Part shown: positions 48,737 to 60,674 of the stretch, one piece after another
Layout: each line of letters begins with the position of its first letter
Numbering within the stretch: position 1 is the first letter of the stretch
DNA from: Heterotrichella gracilis
Lineage: Eukaryota > Sar > Xanthophyceae > Tribonematales > Xanthonemataceae
Length of the DNA stretch: 64,000 nt
NCBI GenBank assembly: GCA_032358255.1
Contig: JAULBX010027163.1
Coordinates: forward strand, 62,001 to 126,000
Direction: 5' to 3'
Made by a program: the position numbers and the translations under genes
Notes under the pieces: generated by a model
Databases searched by the model: none
What the model was told of the DNA's origin: nothing
The model's input: only the letters and a program-made list of their open reading frames with translations

Positions 48737-51700
48737 ATGATGTCTGCAGAGGTAAAACCGAGCTCGCTTTCTATGTAGCTTACCCACTAAAGTGGCAGTG
48801 TTTAACTCTGTGTGTTTGCAGACCCTTCGAAACGAGGCTTCGTTGTACCCGGAATACCGGTACGGTTGCTTCCCAACTTCAGTTGCTTGCCAATTCACAG
48901 AGAGTTCGGTTGGACTGGTAGACAAATGTGCACAAAACCTGTGTTGCAGGGTTGCTGGTCCCTTAGAAGAATACAACCACCCAACAACGCTTGTCCAGTC
49001 CAGGAATCTGGACAGCGTGGGATCACCCAGCCTCACGTATGAACTCGACCCTACTGTCCAGGTTGGTCAAAATACACACATGCCAGCCAGCTGTTGTGCC
49101 CTTTCAGCCCCGGCATTTCTAGTGCCAGGATACATACTGCTTGCATGTGGGGTCAGGGGTTTGTAGGCATCCAGCCTTCCCTGGGTGGTGCAGGAATGCC
49201 TGATCGAGCGCCAGTTGTCAGGCGCACAGGCAGATGCAGTGGTGACTTTCTTCCATAGGGTTCACAGCACACCCCTCCCGGGAGGTAAGAATTGCAGTTG
49301 CGTCCACATAGTATGTCAGAAGACTACCCTCAGGAACAGGTTATGTTAACCATACTTGGTGGATATGGCAGCAAGTTTCTGCACCTGGGATGCAATTACC
49401 TCAATCTTCACATTCCTGCACAATTGACAATAACAGTGGACCATGGGCGCCATTGCAGCAATACCAAGCATCATACTGACATGCAGGATTCACACCTGGG
49501 TTCCTGCTGGGGGACGGCACTGGAGTGGGGAAGGGGCGAACGATTGCAGCAGTTATCAAGGAGTGCTTTGCAAAAGGCGGGAAACGGGCATTATGGCTCT
49601 CCGCTGGGTCGACCGGGCTTCTTCAGCAGGATGCAGCTAAAGAGCTGGAAGCAGTAAATGCAATGATGCAACTGTTCCCCAAGGTGTGGAACCTGTGCCT
49701 AGCCATGAAATGATCAGGGCCTTTCCTTTCCTACTGGCATGCGTGTATGATATTCAGTTCAGCCTGACAGGTGTCTGGGGACGTCTGCACACTGTGTCGT
49801 GTCATCTTGTATTGTATTCCCCTGGCAGACATTGATAAATAGCTGCTAATTAGCCACTGGGTGCACAGGGGCCGCGGAAGATACCCCGAGAAAATGAGGA
49901 TGGTGTGCTCTTCTGCACTTACTCCAATTTGAGGGGTAACCTGCCTGCCATCAAAACATGGCTGTCTGGGGACCACACTGGACCCCTCCTCATTCTTGAC
50001 GAATGCCACAAGATAAAGAATGTGGAGGTCATTGGGCCAGGTATGGCAGCACTGCGCAATGATATGCTCTGACATGGGTTAATGCATGGTCCCTACCTGG
50101 GGATTGGGAAGCCCCTTGGTGGTGTGGTCAGTGGTCACCTGACTCATGAAAAACCTCAGGCGGTAGTGACCAATTTCTTGTACAGGAACAGCCACAGCCA
50201 ATGGAGGTCCATGCAGTCTCTGGTGATCAGTCTGGTTAATTTCCATCCTCAATCATCAACGGCATTGCTTGATACAACGCTGGTCATCGAACATTGCATC
50301 CATCCCTACTCAGACCCACATGCAATGCACAGCATCATCATTGCAGGCAAGTCGCCATCGGCCACAGCCATTGAGGCCAACCAATTGGTTGAGGAGCTGC
50401 CAAGTGCCAAAGTGATGTACTGCAGTGCCACGGCTGCAACCGAGCCAATCAATCTGGCCTACATGCCTCGCCTGGGCATTACAGAAGGCATCGCACAGCG
50501 CTTGTCAAAGTGAGCGAGTTTGCTGTTGTATTGCTAGGGCATGGACATAATTTTTTTGCAGTTATATTGCTATAACGAAAGGCTTACTGGTTAGAAGTGC
50601 TTTCCAGCAATGAAGCTATATTTGCAGTCTGCTGAACATGCCTTGCGCCAGAGATAGCACATGGATTGCGCCAGCGGGAAGCTGCGCCACTCGTTGTGTT
50701 TTATTATGCTGCAATTGCATTGCATTAATGCCAACCACATTTATAAATATACATGCGTATATCCATGGATGACAGTACATTACTTGGATGAAGCACCTTA
50801 TTACTACCTAGCCAGATCGTTAATTTGCATCTCGTGCCTGTCTGCTGTGCTGCCTGCCTGTCTGATTTGTTGTGTGCATGGTTACGCTGAACCTTGCTGT
50901 TGAATGTTAACAGGTTGGGGCCAGCTGCCAGCGATCTGCTGACAATTGGGTTGAAGTCTGTGGGAGCGTACATGAGCAGGAGCCTGTGCTTTGCCGGGGT
51001 GGAGTTTTCCTGGAGGAATGTGACGATGCCTGATACGTTGAGGTAGGCGCTGTGTCGGGTTGAGCATCTGCTTCCTTATAATGTTGCTGGTATTGCAATG
51101 TCAGGCTAGGAGTGCCTGGCGACAGGCACCAGCTGATCTGTCCTAGCAGATTGTCATGGTGCAATGGCCATGAACGATTATAACAGGCATGCCTGTCGCA
51201 GGGTCATATATGATGGCTGTGCAGATGTCTGGCAATTGTTGTGGAACCTGGTTCAAGTAGTTAATGGCAGCAAGCATTCGACGGGGGCATCACTGGATGT
51301 TGCCTACTGGCGAGAACACCAGCGATGCTTTCAAGAACTGCTCCTCGCAGCCAAGGTGTGCATCATTTCACTTAGATTGCTGTAAACATTATATCGTTGG
51401 TAGGAGGGTGGCTCCGCCATATAATGGCCCATGCAGCCGGGCTTGCAAACATATATTGCAATGGCCTGATAACAAGGCATTTGTACCTATTTGTTGCAGG
51501 TAAAAGCTTGTACAAAGCTGGCAACCCAAAAGCTTGTTGCTGGGTACTCTGTGGTTATTGGCATGCAGTCAACAGGCGAGGCCAGTATGGAAGAAAGGCA
51601 CCAACCTTCTGCTGTGAGGAGGAGCATTATGCTCTTCATTGCCAACTTTGTCAAGCACTGCAACAACCTGGATCAGTGGCGATTGAAGAAGCTAGCTTAC

Positions 51701-54700
51701 ATGGTGCGCGCTTCGTGCTGTTTAAAAAGCAATTCCAAATTCGCTTGCGCATCTCTCTTTCCGCATGGTTATTATCATTCTCAGCAACTGGAGCATGAGG
51801 CTTAACTGTATTGCACAATTTAATGAAAGCTTAGCACATGCAGGTTTGTGACCTTGGCAGCACAGGCACAAAAGTCCCCACAATCTTAAAGGTCAAGTGC
51901 CCAAGGGCTGGTGGGAATCCCTGGGTGATGCACATTGTGTGCATGTTACAGGTGCACAATTGGGACAAGCTCATTGCCAAAGCCGACCTGGAGGGGGCAA
52001 TCGACATCATTCCCGATCCAACCCGGGTGGAGACCTTTGTGGCATCCATGTGGCAGCAGTCACAGACGAAGGTAAATTGTACCATTCACCCGTAGATACT
52101 GTAGATGTGTCTCAATGTTATTAGGATGGGCGACGTTCAACAGCAATGAATGCCATCCATGGTGTCAGGGCATGGATATGAACCTTGTGTATTTCTGACG
52201 CTGATGCAAAATTTTAAGGCTTTTCATTTCCCAATTGGCTCTGCGTTAGGCTGCATGTTGACTGCAGGTGACGCAGGAACTGCAGGATGTGGGGAATGCA
52301 GTTCATGATTTGGATGAGGAGATGGATAGGTTGAAAGTTGAGATGGAAGAGCTGAATGAGCAGGTACACCTACAGACGTCAAGCCTTGGAACTGTACACA
52401 CTGATCACCAATACCTATCTGCGCAAACAGGGTATATGCTTAATTTACAATGCATCATACAACATCATATGCATCATACGAATTGACATGCCTGTAGTTA
52501 GCCATGTGCAATACAATTGCTCTCTTAGTTTTGTGCAGAAAGAAGGCCAGCGTGAAGGTATCATGCTGGAAGATAAGCGGTGCCGCGCCCTTCTTGCTAT
52601 GCATAATCTGAAAATGAGCGACATTGAACACAAAATGCAGCTGCTAGAACTTGAGGAGAAGAGGAAGGATGCAGCCAGACAAGCTCTTCAGTCATCCAAT
52701 GGTTGGTCAACCAGTATACGTGACATAGCAGTGCATCATGGCAGTGCATTATGCAACAAAGTCTGCACGTAATCAGCAAGGAAAAGGGCCTCATAGTCTG
52801 GAATAGGTGATGTCAATCACACTGACCAATCCGGCATGCATGCAGGTTATGATAAACACACAACTTAAACAAAAAATGGTTTGAAAATATCTTTGTCCTT
52901 CTACAGTGTGTCACAACCATTGCTGAAACACGGTTGATATGTTCTGGTAGCCACTGACAAACGCCTCACTTCCTGCAGATGATTCCACGAGCAGCGGCTG
53001 GCTCGTGGAGCAAATCAGGTTGCATTGAAACAAATAGTGGATGATATTGACTTCCCCGACAACCCACTGGACTGCTTGGTCCACAACTTTAGGGGCAAGA
53101 AAGCTGTTGCACAGTTGACGGGGAGGACACTGACACCCAATCTTGAATCTCGCAACCCTGAGGTGATCCACTGGTGCCTCAGTTTGTGCGTTTAGCCTGC
53201 AACCTTTCTGTCGTTGTTGACGGACACTCTATGCACTGCAGAAAGACAACTTGCAAGAAAAAGATGCTTTTATGAATGCAGACAAGAGGATTGCCATTCT
53301 GTCTGATGCTGCGTCAACCGGGGTGTCCTTACATGCCGATACAAGGCAAGGTCACATTGGCTTCTTACTCTAATGAATGGTGCATATTGACCTGTACATG
53401 AGGCATTCGTGGCAAATGTCACTGTGCTGTTATCAAAACATGCTACACTCTGCTTTCAGATTGATTATAAGCTGCTGCACAGCATTTGAGCAGCAGCCAA
53501 AATTGGCTGTATGAAGCTGCACATTACGGGCACATGTTGGATACCCTACTGAGTCCCAACTGCTGCTGCTGTTCAAAGAATTGTGTCATGTTTCATTGCC
53601 TTCAGGCGGAGGAACCAGCAGCGTCGTTGCCACGTCACTATCCAGCTGCCATGGTCGCCAGGTGAAACCTTATATCATCTTAATATGCGTTGTTGAAGTT
53701 ATTGTCTAGATATTTCTGTCAACCATCACAACTGTATAGCGTGGGCAACTATCCTTGTCCACAAACGCGGCTGTATTCCGATATCGGATGATGGCCGTGT
53801 GTTACATATGCGGCAGCTGTATATTGGTATAGCTTGGATCCATACTCAAGGATAGGACCTAATCCCCTCTTACCTTTTTTTCTCTGTTTTCTCCGGTCAG
53901 ATCAAGTGGTTCAGCAAGCTGGCCGCACGCACCGGTCCAACCAGGCCAGTGCTCCGCAGTACATCCAGCTGGTGCTGGACTGCCCTGGTGAGGCGCGGCT
54001 TGCTTCTTCTGCTGCCAGGCGCATGCAGCAGATGGGTGCACTGTTGATGGGGGACAGGAATGCTGTGGGTGCTGCTACTGCGCTGCAGGTGGGGCAATTT
54101 CTGCTGCATCTCACCCGGTTCTTATCAAGAATAATTTTAACAGAGTATATCTGGGGGGGGGAGTGTACAATTATTATGTAAAATCTGATGTGCGCAGTAG
54201 CCGCATAAATGTTGGGTCAGGTATACCGTGTCTTCAGACAAGTGTAGCTCAGATCCCCTCGACCTATAAATGGTATTATTGTATTACAGCATACCGGCAC
54301 TGAGGCTAGATCAGCAATCAGCTTGCACCACCCATTCCTGTCCTGACATTGCTTGTACCACTTTTGATTAAATGGCATGTGATGGGACCAACCTGATTTG
54401 TATCTTGCAACATTGGGGCTTCAACCATGTGGCATCTCTGACTATCCATGGCATCCAGCTGAGCATGTTAAGGCTGGGCTTGCAGCTTGGTCACTTGTAT
54501 AATTGCTTTTGCAGGAATATGATGTGGATGACGAGGATGGAGCAGATGCTGTGGCCCATGTCCTGGCAAACTTTGCCGCAGAAGAAGAGAAATGTACCAT
54601 TCAGGTGGGTACGAGAGTCTGTTTTATCGAGTCAAAAGTTTGCAAATAAAGCTTACTTCTTGTTTTTTGATTGCGTTGCGTGTAGAATAAATAGGAAGTC

Positions 54701-56972
54701 AATTTTCCATATTGACAGTCTGTGCATGGTGCTCCACAATTTTGCGTGTTGACCATGTTATCAGTGAAGCACCACCCAGCATGCAATCACAGAAACAATG
54801 CCGTTGTAGGATTTGGGTGATGATCAGCATGGCCTCCTTCATAAGTTGATGGCATTAGGGCTGATAAAGCGTGGTGAGAAGGATGGCAGGTGTGTGCAGG
54901 TTTTCATTGCGACCCAGTTGTGATTGACTCACTCATTTTACAAATGTGCGAGCAAAGCACTGCAATGTTTACAAATAAATAAAAATTCAGTACAAAATGA
55001 ATTGCATTCATTCTTCTTTTGATTGAAGGGCACCACAATGAAATTTCATGGCATGGTATTACAATACCCAGTCTTCACCCAATAAAGTGTAAGCATTGCA
55101 ATGTGGATGCATTTCTTGTGCCAATTTGTGACTGTGTGCATGCGGTATCATGCAGATGCATCCCTCTGGACAAATGTACAGTGAAGACATTTTTGAACCG
55201 AGTCTTAGGCTTGCGAGTGGAGGACCAGGAATTCGTGTACAAAGCCTTCTCTGCCAGGCGCAGAGCATTTCAGACAAAGGTGCGAGGTCTTGTACATGCC
55301 TTGTGCTGCAATCACTGTGCACCACCTGGATTTTATCTGGTATTTGAGATTCATCACCAGCACTTAATATTGGCTCCTCCTGTTGTGCACAAGCAGGCCA
55401 TTGACAGTGGCCCCCCTGCGAGCCATGCGATGACCAGAGCGGAGCAAGAAATCTTGTTCGAAGACACCTTCACCGGTGACAAGGTGCTGGCCCTGAGGCT
55501 GCAGCACGGGTCAGGTCCCGCAGCTGATGGGCAGGATCTGTATCTGGTGCAGCTTGTTGGGCGCTTCCTGATGGTCTTGGACGCCCTTCTGGAGCTGATT
55601 GAGCGGTGCCCAAAGGAGTGCAGGGTGGTGCATGTGAGGCTGGAGGATGGGGGATCCGTGATGGGCCTGCCTGTGCCAGACAGCCACGTGCAGTGGCTGA
55701 GGGACAGGTGTCAACAGCTTCAGGAGCAGCCAGGTGACAAAGGTATGCGTGGGCAACGGCAATCCCACAACACAAATGCCAACACCATTTGCAAATGGGA
55801 TCACATTCCCAGTGATACCATCACAGTGACTGCAATTGATCAGTTCAGGCAGCGTTTACAATGCATGTGCTGGGTCCGACGTGCTTACTTGTTTCAATGG
55901 TTGGTTCCCAAGAGCTCATACTGAGCAATTCATGCATGGTTCAAGGAAGATGTGTTTCTGTCACAGGGTTTCACTTCCCCTACCCTGCAAAGCACCCGGC
56001 TCCTGTTGAGGTGTCCACACCTGCACATACTCCCCACCACCGCCAGCAGCCCCCACCGGACCACCATGCACGCGCAGCACCTGCAGGTATGTGGTTGATC
56101 TCACAGACTCGCCATGTGGCACCCCTGCAAGGAGCGATGCACATCTGCAACCCAGCCCTGGATCTGTCAGCGTGGTGGATCTGTGCAGTGACGAGGAACT
56201 TGGGCTGAGCCCCTGCGCATCACCCGACAACAGTGTGTGCAATGACCAAGTGATCGAGGTGTGCAACAGCATGGAGTCTACTTTCACGTCTGCGCAAGCA
56301 AGCGCCAAGCTATTAGTGGATGCCCTGGCTGCTGCTGGACGTCACGATGTGCGCATTGCGCCAGATGCAGCTTGTGCTCTGTATGGTAGCCAGCACTATA
56401 GCCAGGCGCAGGCCTCCAGCCGCAGCGTGGAGAATCAGCACCACGTGGACGAGTGGCTTGGCGGGGAGGGTGAGGAGCTGGAGTCACCACACCACATTCA
56501 GAGGAGGATAGGTGCACTGGGCGAGCTGTTCATCAGTGAGCTGCGGTACCTGGTTCCCGGCTTGGCGGAGTGCATGGAGTGGAGCTCAAAGTACTGCCCA
56601 TTACAGCGCACCCTAGTCATCTCAGAAGCACCTGCAGTGGATCCGCCATATGACTTTGTCCTCAAGGACAGGGATGGGAGGTTCACTGGACGGCCAGGGA
56701 CCACAGTGTATCTGGATGTCAAGTCCACGCCAGCTGGGACAGGCAGCTGCGCCTTTTGGATGTCCGAGCGTCAGATGCTATGGTCCAATGCAGCACATGC
56801 TGAAGGGATCCTGTACCTGATGTTGAGGGTGGCAAATGTTTTGAGGGAGCCATACATCAGCCACGTTGGATGGCACCCAGCCTGGCTGCTCACTAGGACG
56901 GGTGACCTTGTGGAGCAGGAGCCTGCAGATGCACCTGCCGAGAGCTGGTGCCTGCAGTTCAGGCGCCAGTAG
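48737..56972 (+). CDS. Strawberry-notch (SBNO) helicase fused to SUMO-interacting motifs and a DUF3883/NO VEIN C-terminal domain
   Basis: Predicted nuclear superfamily 2 helicase of about 1,270 residues. Exons read: 48737-48751, 48822-48859, 48950-49061, 49194-49284, 49487-49683, 49869-50040, 50347-50509, 50914-51042, 51202-51355, 51500-51703, 51952-52071, 52268-52363, 52539-52701, about 52992-53162, 53242-53345, 53606-53661, 53901-54088, 54515-54604, 54810-54889, 55156-55279, 55397-55742, 56047-56972. Helicase signs: [12 protein letters not shown] (Walker A), LLILDECHK (DECH), [45 protein letters not shown], and the SBNO tail FLNRVLGL. A coiled coil sits at 52268-52701. Two SIM-like motifs follow (VVDLTDSP and VVDLCSDEE). 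The C-terminus has GALGEL, YDF and VYLDVKST, a PD-(D/E)xK-like set. The exon 13/14 junction is unresolved; the intron after 53345 uses a GC donor. Confidence 0.85.
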
Positions 56973-57830
56973 CATTGCAGTGTGGGCTGAATATGGCAAT
57001 TAGGTTAGTTTTGGTAATGCAGTGCAGCCATGCAGCGTGACCAGGGCCATGCATTAATTTGGCAGGGCATGATGCATCTCCTGCGGGCGTTTGCTTTCTT
57101 CTAAGAATTTCTTCCGCTCACTTGATTAACTGGACCACAAATCATCTTGTCATTTGCATAGCTTGCTGGCAACCGTGCGGCAATTATTATAACCGTGGGC
57201 CTTGGAGCGAGGAGCGCTTGCCAGACTGCCTACAAAGCAGGGTGCGGCACATTTTATGGCTCCCAGAGTGCGAGATTCTTCCCTTGATTCTTTTACAATA
57301 ACTCTTGATCCCTTGATTATTTTAATTTATTTGTTACTACTATAGTACCGTAGTCACTTTGCAATATATTATAAAGACTTTTAGTGGATGGCTCTGCCGT
57401 ACTATGGTGCGAGCCTAACCCTTGCGCATGTGCTCAATTAATAATTATGTACATGACGTCATTACTTAACTCACACTAAGAGACACTTTCTAGGAAGGGT
57501 GCTTTCAGAAATCTGTAAGTTATGTGACCACATGACAAATGATAAGGTATACTACGTAGTGTTGTAGCGGATTCTACTGCTGAAAGTAAATAGGCAAAAC
57601 CACAGGGCCGGCATGTCACCAATCACAGGGAAGATGGTGAAGCACATTGTGTGAACCCGATGCCACAATACTGTATGGTACGTCACGTCATGTGACATGT
57701 GAGCAAGCAGTTGTCCTGCAAAACTACTGTGCAGGTGCGAGAGATCATTTCACCCATAAACAAGGGGCCCCACCAGTGACTGCACACGTGTGTCAAACTC
57801 GAGCTGCACCGAGCGTCAAGCTAGTACAGG
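56973..57830. other. Tail-to-tail intergenic region between two DUF3883 genes
   Basis: About 860 bases, AT-rich (57290-57480 especially), with no gene seen. It holds both 3' UTRs. Confidence 0.5.
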
Positions 57831-59721
57831 TCACACTGCCACAGTGACGCGGCACTTTCCCTTGCCACTACAGACAGGGCCAATGGCCATCTCCCCATCC
57901 ATCCACAGGCCAACTGGGTCCCTCAGCATGGCAAATGACACCTTCCCCGGGCCCATATTGTACACCCGAATCATAACGTACATCATCGCTTGCTCAGGTG
58001 GTCCCTTCCCAGCTCTTTGAGATACAGCATCATGGTGTGTCTTGCATGCAAGCTCCCACTCATTCTGCGTCAGGTAGAAGGGCTGGAAGTCACCTGTGTC
58101 CGTGGTGGACTTGACCTCAATGTACACGCCCGTGCCCGGGGCACCTGACAGCTTGCCAGGGACATCTGTGTACAGGAAATCGTAGGCGGGCTCGACATCT
58201 GGTGGATTGTGCCCAGCGCCAAGCAGGGTGCGGTTGCTGGATTGCCAGTGGCGCTCATCAAAGTCAGGGAGGAGGCGTCGCAGGAGGTGGTACACATGCA
58301 GCTCTCCCAGTGCCCCTGTCTGCTGGTTGCGCATCTCCAATGCTGCAGCCATGATAAATTCCTGTCATATATAGGAATTACATTAATGTATCAATTACAT
58401 TAATTTAAGAAAAAGGTAGATACTGCATGCCACATCTCCAGTGCGAGGGTGCCCTTTGGAGTGAAAGAGAGCGGGCCTGATTGGTCATTCATTACGTGTC
58501 CCTACCATTCGCTGCAGCCCCACCCGCACATGATGATACGCTGACGTCCGCATCTGCATTACCTCCTGGGACTGTTGAGAGATTGCTGTCGTCATCCACG
58601 CAGGTCAGTAGAGTGGTTTCAGGCTGGGCTGCGGCACATGTCTCCAGCCAGCTGTGTGTGCAAGGACGTATTGGGCGCTCAATGTCCTCCCAGTCAATGC
58701 CAGCACCATGCACCCTCCTGTGCAGAATCAACCCATAGCTGCGGTAGGCCATCGTTGCCCGGCGGCATTAGGACCCATTTTGTACCCTGCAATGCGTACA
58801 CCGCCCCTGGTGCCTGCAAAGCAGCCAACAGGTGAGTACTGTATGCTTCATGAATCATCACCGGCGCTTGCTTATAACCAGGGCCATTTGAACACAGACC
58901 CAGCATGGGCCAGCTCACTGTTGCAAACCTGTGCCTACTCAGCTGACTGCAAGGACACAGTAGCAAATTCAAGGTGGCAACACCTCGCAACTGAATGGTG
59001 CAAATTGGTTGTGCGCAGAAGCAAAACCAGTCAAGTAGTGCAGCAACCGCAGCTTTTGTGTAGGGTTTCACCTGGGAGCCAGGTGCTGATTTTGATCTTG
59101 TGGCGTTGCTGGTTTGCCTGCAGCAGTGGGATCCACTATTGACAACTGCCAACCACTGGTGCATTCGATAGCAATTGGAGTCAGTGCAGCAGCAGTGCAG
59201 CAGTGACCAACCCTTACCTGCTCCCGGCCTTGGCTAGCACCGCCTTGACCCTCGGGTGTTTGAGGAACAGCTCCCTTGCTGCATTCTCGTCCTTGCCACT
59301 TGCGAGGCAGTGGACCTCCAGTAGCTTTGCCAGGGCCTTGAACCGGGTTTGCAACACCTCTCGGGATGTGCAGCGCTTGGACTCTTCGTCTAGGAACGCA
59401 CTCAAGCTGTCTACTCCAGCCTCCACTGTTGCAAGTGCACCTTGCAGACTTATGTCCTGTACCCTCAGATAGCCCAGGTAGCTCCTTATGGGACCGAGCC
59501 ACGTGCTCCTGGTGCTTTCAGCACACTTCAGCCAGCAGGCCAAGGCCCTTTCTTGCTGCTGGGTCCTGGGCCCAGGGTGCAAGTTGCATTGTCAGCACCA
59601 GGCCTGCCGAACAATGTCAACTAAGTAGAACCAGTGCAAACAGCGGCCAAAACAACAAGCCGCACCGGTTAGCCGCATTATCATCGCACAGCTCAAGCAG
59701 GAAGGAGGGCAAGCGCTCCAT
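57831..59721 (-). CDS. DUF3883 / NO VEIN C-terminal domain protein with helical N-terminus
   Basis: Predicted protein of roughly 400 residues. Exons in transcript order: 59721-59666 (start MERLPSFLLELCDD), 59565-59218, 59117-59072, one or two exons between 58813 and 58506 that I could not fix, and 58342-57831. Residues 20-135 look all-helical (SYLGYLRVQDISL, SLSAFLDEESKRC) and resemble nothing I know. The last exon is a DUF3883 domain: QTGALGELHVYHLL, PAYDFLY, GTGVYIEVKST, then a Gln/Asn-Glu-Trp helix and a beta-rich end. The Asp and ExK spacing fits a PD-(D/E)xK nuclease fold. It is clearly a paralogue of the C-terminus of the neighbouring SBNO protein (shared GALGEL, YDF, G-x-PGTxVY, VKST). 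An ATG at 58752, just after an in-frame stop, offers a shorter two-exon alternative. Confidence 0.72.
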
Positions 59722-60674
59722 GACAGTGGACCCTCGACAACACAGGACCGATGCTCTAGTACAACTTGGTCAACAATTACTGGGTATTGTATCCTACCAA
59801 CTGCGTACTACAGACTGGATATCTTATGTATTAGTTCGACAGCGACTGGATAAGGCCGTCTGATAACCAGTCGTCCTTAGTGGGCACATTGTATCGTGCA
59901 TCGGAGCATATGCATGCATGCGTTGACTGTCTGCGTCGATATCTCCTTCCCGGACTGTACTCTATCGTTAGAACCTCGTCACAGTAAACTGCTCGTGAAG
60001 TCTAAAACTTTTACTACAAGTATATATGGCAGCCAGCAGAATTATTGGCGATGCATTGCTGGCAGCGGTACCCAGACAGCGTGCTTTGCATGCTGCGCAT
60101 ACTTGGTGCACAAACCCTGCTGGGGCACACTAAACTGCACACCACAGTTACTTGCAAGCAAGCAAGCAGCCTGTATGTGACGCTGTATTTTCGTGCCAAC
60201 GCAAATTGAAGCCAGTAACGTAGTTGAAAAGTAGACCACAAGAATGGTAAAAGTGTCAGACAAGCCTTGGACTGGGGTGAAGGCACGCTAATCTGGCACG
60301 CTAATCTTGCTCAAAAGCTGGAATGCAGACACTTACATACTTACAAGAATGGTAACCCTCTGCAACCTAGTCTGCAACCTACTGACTGGTTGCGAAGTTT
60401 GGCCACCACAACTTTGGGAGGACACTATACCGCGATCAGCGGTTTCTTATATGCGAGCGCAGCAAACACACAAAAAAACAGGAATACAATTTCGTACAAA
60501 ATTTAACATCTCAACAGGAACGTTCAGCAAATTGCAACAAAACTGACCAAATTCCAACAACTGATTCCCAACCAGACCAACTGCGGACCTACATGGGCAA
60601 AAACACCAATTCTAACATGACTGCACAACCAATCCGTCCGGCTAAACTGCACCAACCAAAAACCCCTGTGCCTG
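59722..60674. other. Intergenic region, no gene seen
   Basis: It lies between the DUF3883 gene start and the end of the polymerase gene, both on the minus strand. It should hold the DUF3883 promoter and the polymerase 3' UTR. Nothing else was recognised. Confidence 0.45.

Noticed and set aside
55967-56086. Possible extra exon encoding [10 protein letters not shown]
   Set aside because: It has an acceptor and matches the previous phase, but no donor returns it to the SIM/DUF3883 frame.
56087-56106. 20-base mini-intron (GTATGT...CACAG) that would link an upstream exon to the SIM/DUF3883 frame
   Set aside because: Too short for splicing; an acceptor at 56046 joins the preceding exon in phase without it.
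58492-58752. Independent start codon for a short two-exon DUF3883 gene (MAYRSYG)
   Set aside because: Possible, but upstream exons 1-3 join in phase and the conserved-looking stretch just before it argues for a longer gene; left as an alternative.
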